The position numbers were made by a program, and so were the translations under genes. A DNA stretch of 33,152 bases from Candidatus Methanoplasma sp. (lineage in GTDB: Archaea; Thermoplasmatota; Thermoplasmata; Methanomassiliicoccales; Methanomethylophilaceae), in NCBI GenBank assembly GCA_031283015.1, contig JAITCQ010000002.1, forward strand, positions 1 to 33,152, given 5' to 3'. The notes beneath the pieces were generated by a model that saw only the letters and a list, made by a program, of their open reading frames with translations, had not been told where the DNA came from and did no database searches. Of the stretch, positions 12,451 through 21,707 are shown in pieces (the stretch's first letter is position 1; each line of letters starts with the position of its first letter).

Positions 12451-13392
12451 ATGGCTTCTTTGAAGGAATTGGGGGAAAGGGAACTCATAAGGGGTATTCG
12501 GAACGTCATCAGGCAGCCGCCAGGACTGGGCCCGGGAGACGATTCGGCCGTCATCCCCCCCTTCAACGGGGGCGTCGTGGCCTGTACGGACAGCGTCACG
12601 CTCGAACGGCACTTTCCTAAGGGCATGACCTACGAAGAATTCGGATGGACGGCGGCCGCGGTGAACATAAGCGACCTCGCCGCGATGGGCGCGGTACCCG
12701 TAGGACTGCTGGCCGCGCTTACGATGCCCCCGGATCTCGATTCAGTTTCTTTATACGACATCATGGCCGGCATGGACGAATGCGCCGAGGCATTCGGAGC
12801 GTACATCTACGGCGGGGATACCAAGTTCGGAGGCGGGGCGGTATCGTGCGCGGCCATAGGTTCGCTGGAAGGCAGAACCCCTATGTTAAGATCGGGCGCG
12901 AGGCCGGGGGACATTGTGGCGGTAACGGGTTCGCTCGGATCCGCGGCTGCGGGGTTCTTCGCAATAGAGAGAGGTCTCGAAGATCTTGCGACGTCTTCTC
13001 AGCTTTTCAAACCTGCTCCCCGAGTGAGAGAGGGCGCCGCCCTGTCCGCGTCGGGTGCGGTAACGTCCTGCATCGACCTTTCGGACGGGCTTGCCGAAGG
13101 GGCAAGGAGCATATGCGGAGCCAGCCGCGTGGGGATGGACATCCACATGGCCTTCCTGCCCGAGGGAGAGGGCGTCGAGGACGTGTCCTCCGAGACCGAC
13201 GTATCAAAGGAGGAGATGATGCTGTACTGGGGCGGGGACTACGAACTGCTGTTCACCTTCGACAAGTACAAGAAGGAAGCGCTGTACGAGCACGATGTGG
13301 ATTTCTCGGTGATCGGCGTGGTCACGAACGACGACGCTCCGTACATCAACTATTTTGACAAAAGGGAGGCGATGGGCGACGGCAGGCATTAA
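12451..13392 (+). CDS. thiL: thiamine-monophosphate kinase
   Basis: 313 residues, the usual length. ThiL elements: ELGERELI at the start, GPGDDSAVI (Mg-ATP Asp pair), CTDSVTLERHF, a central NISDLAAMGAVP, GGDTKFGG, VAVTGSLGSAAAG, CIDLSDGLAEGA and WGGDYELLFTF near the C-terminus. It phosphorylates thiamine monophosphate to the cofactor thiamine diphosphate, which the ilvB product in this window needs. ATG at 12451; no Shine-Dalgarno, with a weak AT-rich element (12415-12425) at leaderless distance. The 3' end overlaps amrS by 38 nt. Confidence 0.95.
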   Translation: MASLKELGERELIRGIRNVIRQPPGLGPGDDSAVIPPFNGGVVACTDSVTLERHFPKGMTYEEFGWTAAAVNISDLAAMGAVPVGLLAALTMPPDLDSVSLYDIMAGMDECAEAFGAYIYGGDTKFGGGAVSCAAIGSLEGRTPMLRSGARPGDIVAVTGSLGSAAAGFFAIERGLEDLATSSQLFKPAPRVREGAALSASGAVTSCIDLSDGLAEGARSICGASRVGMDIHMAFLPEGEGVEDVSSETDVSKEEMMLYWGGDYELLFTFDKYKKEALYEHDVDFSVIGVVTNDDAPYINYFDKREAMGDGRH

Positions 13393-14392
13393 TCCCAACA
13401 TCGAGGCGAGGTACTATCACCGCGACGGCGATGCGTACGTCTGCGACCTGTGCCCGCACAAATGCCGTATATCGGAGGAGGGCTTTGGGAAGTGCCAGGC
13501 GAGGAAAGGCGAGGGCGGAAGACTGATCGCCAACAATTACGGGAAGGTGTCGTCTTTCAGCGTCGACCCCATCGAGAAGAAGCCGCTGTACCATTACTAT
13601 CCGAAGAGCAAGATATTCTCCATGGGCGGGATCGGGTGCAACATGTCCTGCAAACACTGCCAGAACTATTCGATATCCAAATCCCCTTCGGGCAGGAAAC
13701 GCACCACATACGAATCACCGGAGGATATCGTGGCGTTCTGCAGAAAAGAGAAGTTCGACGCGATCGCATTCACATACAACGAACCGGTGATCTGGTTCGA
13801 GTACATCATGGACATAGTCGAAGAGGCGCCGGACCTGAGGTACGTGCTGGTGAGCAACGGCCTGATATGCGAGGAGCCGCTGAGGGAACTGTGCGGGGTC
13901 ACGGACGCCATGAACATCGACATCAAAGGATTCACCGACGAATTCTATGTGAAGATCTGCGGCGCACATCTTGCCGACGTCATGAGGTCCACCGAGATAG
14001 TGAACGAGACCGGCGTGCACCTCGAACTCACGTACTTGGTGATACCGGGGTACAACGACACCGAGAACGAGATCGAAAAATTCTCTTCCTGGGTCAGGGA
14101 CAGGTTGTCGCCGGAGACCCCCGTGCACTTCTCAAGGTTCCATCCGGACTACGAGATGATGGACGTTCCGATCACTCCTGTCGAGACCTTGTTCATGTGC
14201 AGGGAGGCCGCGATGGAATGTGGCCTGGAGTATGTTTATGTGGGAAACGTGCTGGCCGACGACGCCTCCGACACATACTGCCCGAACTGCGGAGCGCTGG
14301 TGATCCGTCGCACGGGGTACCTCGTCGACCTCGTGGCGCTGAACGGCGACCGCTGCGCCCAATGTAGGCACAGGCTCCCAATCAAAAGATGA
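13355..14392 (+). CDS. amrS: AmmeMemoRadiSam-system radical SAM enzyme
   Basis: 345 residues. An N-terminal cysteine cluster (Cys30, 33, 37, 47: CDLCPHKCRI...GKCQA), the radical SAM triad Cys95-x3-Cys99-x2-Cys102 (GCNMSCKHC), FTYNEP, VSNGL, MNIDIKGF and a C-terminal zinc knuckle CPNC...CAQC match AmrS. In the family it occurs with Memo and AMMECR1 proteins, and its reaction is unsettled; neither partner is in the window. The only canonical start is TTG at 13355, within thiL and before a GGGAGG that is therefore not used. Convergent with the A24 peptidase gene, overlapping 11 nt. Confidence 0.88.
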   Translation: MTKGRRWATAGINPNIEARYYHRDGDAYVCDLCPHKCRISEEGFGKCQARKGEGGRLIANNYGKVSSFSVDPIEKKPLYHYYPKSKIFSMGGIGCNMSCKHCQNYSISKSPSGRKRTTYESPEDIVAFCRKEKFDAIAFTYNEPVIWFEYIMDIVEEAPDLRYVLVSNGLICEEPLRELCGVTDAMNIDIKGFTDEFYVKICGAHLADVMRSTEIVNETGVHLELTYLVIPGYNDTENEIEKFSSWVRDRLSPETPVHFSRFHPDYEMMDVPITPVETLFMCREAAMECGLEYVYVGNVLADDASDTYCPNCGALVIRRTGYLVDLVALNGDRCAQCRHRLPIKR

Positions 14393-15242
14393 GGAACAGC
14401 GGGTTCCCGATCAGGGCCACCGCGGCCGTCGCGGCGGTTATCATTATCACGAAGGGAATCATGGGAGTGACCCAGACGGCCTCATGTCCCGCCTCTTTGA
14501 GTCTGAGGTATATGTCGGCTATCTCGTCCTCTTTCGGTATCTTTATTGCGAAGGGCTCACCGTCGACGATATCCTCGAGAGGCCACACGTGGGCGTTCTC
14601 CGCTTGAGATACGGGCATCCTGTATCCGGAGAACATCTTTTTGGAAAAGCCGCCCTCCCTCGCGTTCCTCGCCACGAAATACGCCACGGCCGGGATCGCC
14701 GCCATTGCGGCGATGAACAGGACGGACACGGAAAAAACGAATATCTGGCCGACTGGGTCCGGGACGCCTATCAGCGGTGCCCCGAAGAATCGGGGGTAGA
14801 AAGGGAACATGACCGAAAGCACGATGAGGCATTTTGCGTCCGCTCCTCCTCTGACGATGCCCAGAACATACATTCCTAAGAAGATCAGATAACACAGCGG
14901 CACCGACGCCCATGCCCGGAAAACGTCCTCTTGCATGTTGCCGTACAGAGGGACGATGAAGAGCAGGGCCAGGAGGGGATAGAAAAGAAGAGGGTTGAAC
15001 TCCTTTTCCCAGAAGATATCCAGAAGGATCATCGCTGTGCCGGCCGCCAGGCAGGCGTACTCCCACCTGAATCCGGTCAGGTGCACAGAGTAAGATGCGA
15101 GCATTATCAGCCCGATGACACCCAACGCCATCCAATGCGTGTCGGAGATCTCTCTTTTTCTCCAGTCGCTTACGCTCGCCGACACCAGCACCGCCATCGT
15201 AATGATGAACGCCGATATCCCGAGCATCTCCTCCGTTTCCAC
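14382..15242 (-). CDS. A24-family preflagellin/prepilin peptidase-like membrane protein
   Basis: 286 residues with about seven hydrophobic segments. The two catalytic aspartates of aspartic prepilin peptidases are visible: Asp26 in SVSDWRKREISD and Asp135 in RGGADAKCL, the GxGD-type site. Archaeal FlaK/PibD enzymes cut the class III signal peptides of archaellins and pilins at the cytoplasmic face. A soluble insert of about 60 residues (KKMFSGYRMPV to LKEAGHEAVWVTP) between later membrane segments is larger than in FlaK, as in the archaeal DUF-type branch. No pilin or archaellin genes are nearby. Divergent from the mscS gene across 57 nt. Confidence 0.8.
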   Translation of the reverse strand: METEEMLGISAFIITMAVLVSASVSDWRKREISDTHWMALGVIGLIMLASYSVHLTGFRWEYACLAAGTAMILLDIFWEKEFNPLLFYPLLALLFIVPLYGNMQEDVFRAWASVPLCYLIFLGMYVLGIVRGGADAKCLIVLSVMFPFYPRFFGAPLIGVPDPVGQIFVFSVSVLFIAAMAAIPAVAYFVARNAREGGFSKKMFSGYRMPVSQAENAHVWPLEDIVDGEPFAIKIPKEDEIADIYLRLKEAGHEAVWVTPMIPFVIMITAATAAVALIGNPLFLIF

Positions 15243-15299
15243 GGTCCGCCTAACGCCTCAACAGATATTATTTTATTCTCTCATAAGGTCCGGGTTATC

Positions 15300-16898
15300 A
15301 TGAGACCCGCGAGCGCCCCGGCCCTTTTATCGGTCATTCTGGCAATAGCGGTGCTGCTCATGCTGCCCATGGCGACCTCATGCTCGGCGCTCGCCGCCGA
15401 GGATGTCGGACTGCGCACACACGAGGGCAGTCTGAAGATCAACGCGGGGTCCTCGGACGACTTCAGGATAGAGGTCGTCAACTATCTCGGCTACGCGGCG
15501 AACGACATAACCAACTACAGGATGGTGTCCATAGAGTTCGTTACGGAGCCGGACATAACGATATCCGTCAGCGAGAGCGACAAGGATTTCGTCCTTAAAG
15601 GACAGGAATACCGTTTGGTCACCGTCACGGTCAGCGTCGACAGGTATGCGGCGGCCAACACATATAACCTGGGCATTTTCCTGCGGGTGTCGTCGCTGCA
15701 CGACGGGTCCGGGGAGGTATCGACCGTTTCCGTGCCGGTGAATCTGGTGGTTCTGTCCCCGCTGTCGTCCGGGGACGCCTACAACAAAATAATGGGGGCG
15801 TTCGACAACCCCCTTCCCGAGCCGTTCAACGGCCCTCTCGCCACCGCGGTGATCACATTCCTGCTCTGGATGGCCGTCGGCCTTCTGGCGATGATCATCA
15901 TTATCCCCGCCCTGCTCCGCATCTTCGTGCGCAACCATAAGGTGGAGGGAGATAAGCTTAAAAGCGGGATCATAAAACTCGTACCTCTCGTGCTGATGCT
16001 GTTCGCGTTCGACAGCAGCCTGCGCGTCTTCGGCGCGGCCGAGGAGATAGTGGATCTGGTGGAGAACTGGTTCAACGTATTCTATATCGTGCTGGGCGCG
16101 GCGATAGCCTGGAAGATCTACCTCATCTTCGTCCAGTATACGGTGGCCAAGCTCTCGAAAAATCGGCGCGTAGATCAGAAGGATGTCGACATAGAGCCGC
16201 TGCTGCGGCTCTTGGGGAAACTGGTGATATCGGTCGTGTCCGTGGCGGTCATCATGTCCACCTGGGGGTTCAGCCTCACCGCGATAATAACCGGCGCGGG
16301 GATCGCGAGCCTGGGCATCACGTTGGGCGCGCAGAATGTGCTCAATCAGTTCTTCAGCGGCATGGTTATCCTGCTGACCCGTCCCTTTAAATCCGGGGAC
16401 CTGGTGAAGATCGGCACCGGCGCCACCATCTACAAGGTATCCTGTGTCAACATCATGAACACGGTGTTCGAGAACTGGGACAATAAGGAGACGGTGATCA
16501 TGCCCAACAACACCGTGTCCTCGTCCACGATTGTGAACCTCACCGGCGACGGCCTGATCTACAAGATCACCGTGTTCATCAACATCGCATACGACAACGA
16601 CGTCGACCTTGCGAAGAAGCTCATGGAAGACGCGGCGAAGGAGCACCCCAACGTGATAACCAACGGCTCGGTGGACCTCCCGTCCACAAGGGTGACCGCG
16701 TTCCTCGACTCCTGCGTCGAGATCCGGCTCACCGGTTACGTCTACGACTTCAACGACAGCGGGAAGATAGGCGGGGAGCTGAGAGAGGCCATATTCAAAT
16801 CCTTCAAGAAGAACGGGATAAACATACCGTTCCCGCAGATGGACGTCCATCTTGACATGACCGGCGAAGAGGACCCGCGGAAGGGACGGGGCGGCTGA
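15300..16898 (+). CDS. MscS-family mechanosensitive channel with exported N-terminal domain
   Basis: 532 residues from ATG 15300; a T-rich TATA-like element at 15268-15278 makes it leaderless. Residues 1-34 look like a signal peptide (LLSVILAIAVLLMLPMA) ending near SALAAED. Residues about 35-160 form a beta-rich extracytoplasmic domain (NEW3-like, from strand pattern only). Membrane segments follow near 185-205, 225-245, 258-280 and 300-345. The MscS core is in the last: GAGIASLGITLGAQNVLNQFFSG, then RPFKSGDLVKIG and the cytoplasmic vestibule with NNTVSSSTIVNLT. It would open under membrane tension to release osmolytes. The N-terminal ectodomain is the odd part and may sense the envelope. Confidence 0.88.
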   Translation: MRPASAPALLSVILAIAVLLMLPMATSCSALAAEDVGLRTHEGSLKINAGSSDDFRIEVVNYLGYAANDITNYRMVSIEFVTEPDITISVSESDKDFVLKGQEYRLVTVTVSVDRYAAANTYNLGIFLRVSSLHDGSGEVSTVSVPVNLVVLSPLSSGDAYNKIMGAFDNPLPEPFNGPLATAVITFLLWMAVGLLAMIIIIPALLRIFVRNHKVEGDKLKSGIIKLVPLVLMLFAFDSSLRVFGAAEEIVDLVENWFNVFYIVLGAAIAWKIYLIFVQYTVAKLSKNRRVDQKDVDIEPLLRLLGKLVISVVSVAVIMSTWGFSLTAIITGAGIASLGITLGAQNVLNQFFSGMVILLTRPFKSGDLVKIGTGATIYKVSCVNIMNTVFENWDNKETVIMPNNTVSSSTIVNLTGDGLIYKITVFINIAYDNDVDLAKKLMEDAAKEHPNVITNGSVDLPSTRVTAFLDSCVEIRLTGYVYDFNDSGKIGGELREAIFKSFKKNGINIPFPQMDVHLDMTGEEDPRKGRGG

Positions 16899-16952
16899 GC
16901 GCTTTCCGCCTATAATGTTTTTCGTTGAGGGGCAGAGGATATCATAACAATT

Positions 16953-16961
16953 TTTATATTA
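16953..16961 (+). promoter_or_regulatory. TATA box of lrp-lysine operon
   Basis: TTTATATTA is centred near 16957. The predicted start near 16982 leaves a leader of about 34 nt containing GGTGAT (17006-17011) before the lrp ATG. Confidence 0.5.
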
Positions 16962-17015
16962 TAGTTGGGCTTATGCGCAGATGATTTACGAAATCAAGCA
17001 ATCAGGGTGATTTTG

Positions 17016-17438
17016 ATGATAGACAACCTCGACAAAAGGATACTGGAGATCATGAAGAAGGATTCCCGCTGCCCGTACGTGGAAGTGGCCAATCAGCTGG
17101 GCGTATCGGAGGGGACTGTGAGGAGCAGGGTGCACAGGATGTCCGAGGAGGGTATAATCCGCGGGTTCACGATAAAGACCAGCTCCAAGAATGTCAAGGC
17201 GCTCGTGGAGATAAGGATAGACGTGAACACCGACACGGACGAGATAGCTAAGGAGCTTGCGAGATACGAGGGCGTGACCGAGGTGTTCGAGGTCACCGGT
17301 GACCAGGACATCATAGCTCTGGTGGACGTCGAGACGTCTCAGAATCTTAATGATATCATCGAGAAGGTCAGGAGATACGACAACATCCTCAGCACGCGCA
17401 CGCGGCTCATCCTGAAGGAACATTACGGAGAGAACTGA
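17016..17438 (+). CDS. Lrp/AsnC-family transcription regulator
   Basis: 140 residues from the ATG preceded by GGTGAT; the frame extends 17 codons upstream without a ribosome binding site. Residues 1-55 form the winged helix-turn-helix (NLDKRILEIMKKDSR, VANQLGVSEGTVRSRVHRM). Residues about 65-140 form the RAM/ACT-like sensor domain with EVTGDQDIIALVDV. The helix-turn-helix and ligand pocket are complete. It is 1 nt from dapA and presumably cotranscribed, so a lysine- or diaminopimelate-responsive role is a reasonable inference, not shown by sequence. Confidence 0.9.
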   Translation: MIDNLDKRILEIMKKDSRCPYVEVANQLGVSEGTVRSRVHRMSEEGIIRGFTIKTSSKNVKALVEIRIDVNTDTDEIAKELARYEGVTEVFEVTGDQDIIALVDVETSQNLNDIIEKVRRYDNILSTRTRLILKEHYGEN

Positions 17439-17439
17439 T

Positions 17440-18318
17440 ATGTTCGCAGGTATTTCCACTGCGGTGATAACGCCATACACGAGGGACAACAAGGTCGACG
17501 AGGAAAGCCTCAGAAGGCTTGTGGACTTCCAAGAGGAGAACGGCATCGGCACGATAGTGCCGTGCGGCTCCACAGGAGAGTCGGCGATGCTGAGCCATGA
17601 GGAGCACATCAAGGTGATCGAGATAGTGAGGGACCAGACGAAGAAAGCGAAGGTCCTGGCGGGGGCGGGCAGCAACTCCACTTCGGAGGCCGTGATGCTC
17701 AGCAGGCGCGCGGAGGACCTCGGCGCGGACGGCCTGCTGTCCATCTCCCCATATTATGTTAAACCGACGCAGGAAGGGATATATCTGCATTTCAAGGCGA
17801 TAGCCGAGTCGGTCAACATCCCCGTTGTGGTCTACAACATACCTGGGAGGACGAGCTCGAACATCACCGCGGACACCATGATCAGGATGTCAGAGATAGA
17901 GGGGATCCGCGCCGTGAAGGAAGCGAGCGGGAACCTGGACCAGATGAAAGAGATAATAAGAAGGAGACCGAAGGGATTCGAGGTCCTGAGCGGCGACGAT
18001 TCCTTCACCCTTCCGCTGATGCGGTGCGGCGGGGACGGCGTCATTGCCGTCACGTCGAACTGCATGCCGGGGAAGATGGCGGAACTCGTCCGCTCGCTCC
18101 AGAAGGGGGACGCGGACAGAGCGGACATGCTGAATAAGGAGCTTGCTCCCTTATTCGAAGTGCTGTTCGTTGAGACCAACCCCATACCGATCAAGTACGT
18201 CATGGCCAGATTGGGGTACGGGTCCGGGGCGCTGAGACTTCCGCTGACCGAAATTACCGAAAAGAGCCGCGCGTCCGTCGATGCCGTGCTGAGGAACATG
18301 GGACTGGTGAAAGAATGA
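17440..18318 (+). CDS. dapA: 4-hydroxy-tetrahydrodipicolinate synthase
   Basis: 292 residues. Class I aldolase TIM barrel with the pyruvate Schiff-base Lys160 (RAVKEASGN) and catalytic Tyr132 (VVYNIPGR); GSTGES near 43-48 is the substrate loop. It condenses pyruvate and aspartate semialdehyde, the committed step to diaminopimelate and lysine. First biosynthetic gene of six packed with overlaps of 4-14 nt (dapA-dapB-lysC-lysA-dapF-dapL). Aspartate-semialdehyde dehydrogenase is not in the operon and must be elsewhere. Confidence 0.96.
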   Translation: MFAGISTAVITPYTRDNKVDEESLRRLVDFQEENGIGTIVPCGSTGESAMLSHEEHIKVIEIVRDQTKKAKVLAGAGSNSTSEAVMLSRRAEDLGADGLLSISPYYVKPTQEGIYLHFKAIAESVNIPVVVYNIPGRTSSNITADTMIRMSEIEGIRAVKEASGNLDQMKEIIRRRPKGFEVLSGDDSFTLPLMRCGGDGVIAVTSNCMPGKMAELVRSLQKGDADRADMLNKELAPLFEVLFVETNPIPIKYVMARLGYGSGALRLPLTEITEKSRASVDAVLRNMGLVKE

Positions 18319-19094
18319 TTAACGTAGCATTGGGAGGCGCCACCGGCAAGATGGGGCGCACGGTCTGTGACATCATACAGAAGAGCAAGGACATGAGGCT
18401 CGTGGGCGCGATGATCGCGCCGACGGAGGAGATGTTCGGGAAGGAGATATACCCCGGGATCATCGCGAAGGGGCAGGACAGCCTCGACGAGGTTTTGGAG
18501 AACGCCGATGTCTACGTCGACATAACGGCGCCTCAGGCCGCCGCGAACATCATCACCAAGATACCGGCAAAGGGAGTGAACATCGTCCTCGGCACGACGG
18601 CGATACCGGATGACGTGATAAAGAGGATGAAGGAAGAGATAGCGAAAAACAACACATCCGCCGTCCACTCGGCGAACTTCGCCGTCGGCGTCAACGTGTT
18701 CTGGAAGATGTGCGAGGTGCTGTCGGCGTCGCTTGACGGATATGATATCGAGGTGATAGAGGCTCACCACAACCAGAAGATGGACGCGCCGTCCGGCACG
18801 GCGATGGAGGCCGTGAAGCGGATGATGAGGACCACCGGCATCGATACCGTCACATACGGCCGCGAGGGCCTGACCGGCGCGAGGAAGAGAGAGATCGGGG
18901 TGCACTCGATACGCGGCGGCGACATCGTCGGCGACCATACGGTCATATTCGTCGGCAGCGGGGAGAGGATCGAACTGAAGCACAGCATGGGATCTAGAGA
19001 TGCGCTGGCAAAGGGCTTCATAGAATCCATAAGATGGGTGAACGGAAAGAAGGACGGAAAGGTCCACGATCTGAACGAGGTCATCGGTCTATGA
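18315..19094 (+). CDS. dapB: 4-hydroxy-tetrahydrodipicolinate reductase
   Basis: 259 residues. N-terminal Rossmann loop VALGGATGKMGR; the catalytic His-His and Lys motif EAHHNQKMDAPSGTA is at 149-163; RGGDIVGDHTV is the C-terminal family signature. It reduces the DapA product to tetrahydrodipicolinate with NAD(P)H. Start ATG overlaps the dapA stop by 4 nt (ATGA), which implies translational coupling. Confidence 0.96.
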   Translation: MINVALGGATGKMGRTVCDIIQKSKDMRLVGAMIAPTEEMFGKEIYPGIIAKGQDSLDEVLENADVYVDITAPQAAANIITKIPAKGVNIVLGTTAIPDDVIKRMKEEIAKNNTSAVHSANFAVGVNVFWKMCEVLSASLDGYDIEVIEAHHNQKMDAPSGTAMEAVKRMMRTTGIDTVTYGREGLTGARKREIGVHSIRGGDIVGDHTVIFVGSGERIELKHSMGSRDALAKGFIESIRWVNGKKDGKVHDLNEVIGL

Positions 19095-20464
19095 TAACGG
19101 TCATGAAGTTCGGGGGCACCAGCGTGGGATCCCCCGAGGCGCTGCAGAGAGCGGCAAAGATAATAATGGACGGGGCGGGCAGCAAGATCGTCGTCGCGTC
19201 GGCGATGTCCGGGATCACGAACTTCCTTGTGAAGGGTGCCGAAAGCCTCCCCGACAGTAGGAACAACATCATCGGCGAATTCGAGAAGAAGCATGTCGAC
19301 GCCGCCGGCCAGCTGCTGAACGGGGAACAGATGGCCGAGTTCATGAAGGAATTCAATATACGGATGAAGAATTTCGGGGACCTCCTTGAGGACGAGGCCG
19401 CCGCGAAGGACCCTTACTTCAAAGACAACATCACCTCCCAGGGGGAGAGGTTCTCCACCCTGATACTGAGCCATGCGCTGAGGGCCGCCGGGGCCAGATC
19501 GGTGGCGCTCACCTCCGAGGACTGCGGGATATGCGCGGAAGGAAGTCCGCTGTCCGGAAGCGCCGACCTGCAGAGGACGGAATCGATCATGGCGATGAAG
19601 GTCAAGCCTTACGTTGACGACGGCGTGATACCGATCATCACCGGATTCTACGGCATCAACGGCGACGGGCGTCCGCTCACCTTCGGGAGGGGCGGAAGCG
19701 ACTATTCCGCGGCGGTGGTGGCCAACGCTATGAACGCAGACCTGCTTGAGATATGGACCGACGTGGACGGCTTCATGTCCGCGGACCCGCGCATAATTCC
19801 GGATGCGGTCAAGATAGACGAGATGAACTTCGGCGAGGCCGCCGAACTTGCCTACTTCGGCGCGAAGGTCCTTCACCCCAGAACGATAGAGCCGGTGAGG
19901 ATGAAGCACATACCCCTCAAGGTAAGGAACTCCTTCAACCCCGAGGAGCCGGGGACGATAATCCACCACCTCAGGAAACCGAAGGACGACCTGCTGAGAA
20001 GCGTTGCGCTCAAGACCGACCTCTCCATAATCTCGATAAGCTCGGCGGAGATCGCCTTCCACCCAGAGATGGTCGCGCGCATAATAGAAAAGATAGCCGA
20101 GAACGAAGTGGTGATATATTCCATCTCCACGTCGCTTTCGACGGTCGCCTTCCTGGTCCACAACAACGACGTGAAATCGATACTTTCCAAGCTGAACACC
20201 CTGGACCCGGAGGATATAGAGAGGATCGACGTCAAGAGCGACATGGCCCTGGTGTGCGCGGTGGGAGACAACCTCCTTTCGAAATGCGGAGTGTCGGCGG
20301 AGATATTCACCGCCGTCAAGGAAGCGAGAGCGAACGTTGCGATGATCTCGGAGGGCGCTTCCGACGTTTCGTTGAATTTCGTCGTCCCTATGTCGAGGGC
20401 GACCGATGTGGTCAAGATACTGCACAGCAAATATGTGGGGAGCGGGTCCGATGAGAGATTATGA
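19091..20464 (+). CDS. lysC: aspartate kinase
   Basis: 457 residues from the ATG that overlaps the dapB stop (ATGA). The kinase core begins TVMKFGGTSVGSPEAL, with TSQGERFSTLILSHAL, GRGGSDYSAA and WTDVDGFMSADPR; the last 150 residues form two ACT domains (SIISISSAE..., DMALVCAVGD...). Phosphorylates aspartate to start the lysine/threonine/methionine branch. Being inside a lysine-only operon with ACT domains suggests a lysine-inhibited isozyme (inference). Confidence 0.95.
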   Translation: MITVMKFGGTSVGSPEALQRAAKIIMDGAGSKIVVASAMSGITNFLVKGAESLPDSRNNIIGEFEKKHVDAAGQLLNGEQMAEFMKEFNIRMKNFGDLLEDEAAAKDPYFKDNITSQGERFSTLILSHALRAAGARSVALTSEDCGICAEGSPLSGSADLQRTESIMAMKVKPYVDDGVIPIITGFYGINGDGRPLTFGRGGSDYSAAVVANAMNADLLEIWTDVDGFMSADPRIIPDAVKIDEMNFGEAAELAYFGAKVLHPRTIEPVRMKHIPLKVRNSFNPEEPGTIIHHLRKPKDDLLRSVALKTDLSIISISSAEIAFHPEMVARIIEKIAENEVVIYSISTSLSTVAFLVHNNDVKSILSKLNTLDPEDIERIDVKSDMALVCAVGDNLLSKCGVSAEIFTAVKEARANVAMISEGASDVSLNFVVPMSRATDVVKILHSKYVGSGSDERL

Positions 20465-21707
20465 TAGCAGAGACGGCGTGATGATCTTCGGCGGCATACC
20501 GGTCACGGAGATCGCGGAAGAGTTCGGAACTCCCGTCTACGTAACCGACGAAGTGCGGCTGAGGGAGAACTACCGCAATGTCCACCATGCGTTCTCCAAA
20601 CACATGAACACCGAGATCCACTACGCCTGCAAGGCGAACACTAGCCTCGCGATACTGAAGATACTTGAGCGGGAAGGCTCCGGCATCGACGCCGTGTCCG
20701 TCGGAGAGGTGATGACCTGTCTTAAGGCGGGCTTCACGCCCGACAGGATACTGTACACTGGCACCAGCGTAAGCAACGACGAGCTGAGGGCGGTAACGGA
20801 TCTGGGCGTGATGGTCAACGTTGATTCCCTGTCGGAACTCGAAAGACTCGCTAAGATCAAGAAGGGGATCCCGGTATCGTTCAGGATCACCCCCGGCGTA
20901 GGCTCCGGGCACAGCAGCAAGGTCGTCACCGGCGCGAAGGGATCGAAGTTCGGGATCCCGATCAAGGATGCGGTCGGGGCGTATCTTAGAGCGAGGGAAC
21001 TCGGTTTCGAACCCAAGGGGATCCACGTGCACATCGGGTCGGGAGGCCAGTCCGTGGAACCGTTCACGGAGGCCATGGAGGTCCTCATAGAGATCACCAA
21101 CGATCTGAAGGACAGGGGGATCGACCTCGAGTTCATAGACATCGGCGGGGGGATCGGCGTGCCTTACCGCCCGAACGAGCCCGAGATGGATGTGAACGAA
21201 CTCGGCAGGGACCTTACCGAGATGATACTGGAGGAAACGGACATAAGAACAATAAAGCTTGAGCCTGGAAGATACATCGTGTGCGACACCACCGTCCTTC
21301 TGACGAGATGCGTCGACGTGAAGGACGCGGGCGTCAAGAGATACGTGGGCGTGGACGCGGGATTCAACACCCTGGTCCGACCGGCCATGTACGACTCCTA
21401 TCACCATGCCGCGATCGGCAATAAGTTCGGGAGGGCGTGCACCTCGAAATACGATATCGTCGGCCCCATCTGCGAAACGGGGGACTGCCTGGCACATGAC
21501 CGCGCGCTCCCCGATCCCGAAGAGGGGGACGTGGTCGTCATATATAACGCGGGGGCATACGGGTTCTCGATGTCGAGCAACTACAACTCGCGCCCGCTTT
21601 GCAGGGAAGTGCTCGTGAACAACGGCAAGATGGAACTGATAAGAGATTCCGAGCGCGTAGAGGAACAGTGGAGACACCAACGGATACCTGAGAGGCTCAT
21701 CAGATGA
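20451..21707 (+). CDS. lysA: diaminopimelate decarboxylase
   Basis: 418 residues from ATG 20451 (14-nt overlap with lysC). Alanine-racemase-like PLP barrel: HYACKANTSLAILK holds the PLP lysine, then HVHIGSGGQS, DIGGGIGVPY, EPGRYIV and CETGDCLAHDR with the substrate-binding Cys-Glu. Converts meso-diaminopimelate to lysine and CO2, so the operon ends in lysine rather than cell-wall DAP only. Confidence 0.95.
   Translation: MRDYDSRDGVMIFGGIPVTEIAEEFGTPVYVTDEVRLRENYRNVHHAFSKHMNTEIHYACKANTSLAILKILEREGSGIDAVSVGEVMTCLKAGFTPDRILYTGTSVSNDELRAVTDLGVMVNVDSLSELERLAKIKKGIPVSFRITPGVGSGHSSKVVTGAKGSKFGIPIKDAVGAYLRARELGFEPKGIHVHIGSGGQSVEPFTEAMEVLIEITNDLKDRGIDLEFIDIGGGIGVPYRPNEPEMDVNELGRDLTEMILEETDIRTIKLEPGRYIVCDTTVLLTRCVDVKDAGVKRYVGVDAGFNTLVRPAMYDSYHHAAIGNKFGRACTSKYDIVGPICETGDCLAHDRALPDPEEGDVVVIYNAGAYGFSMSSNYNSRPLCREVLVNNGKMELIRDSERVEEQWRHQRIPERLIR

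Noticed and set aside
18764-20425. 553-residue antisense ORF across dapB-lysC
   Set aside because: Shadow of high-GC genes on the opposite strand; no motif, promoter or RBS. Other long antisense frames were dropped for the same reason.
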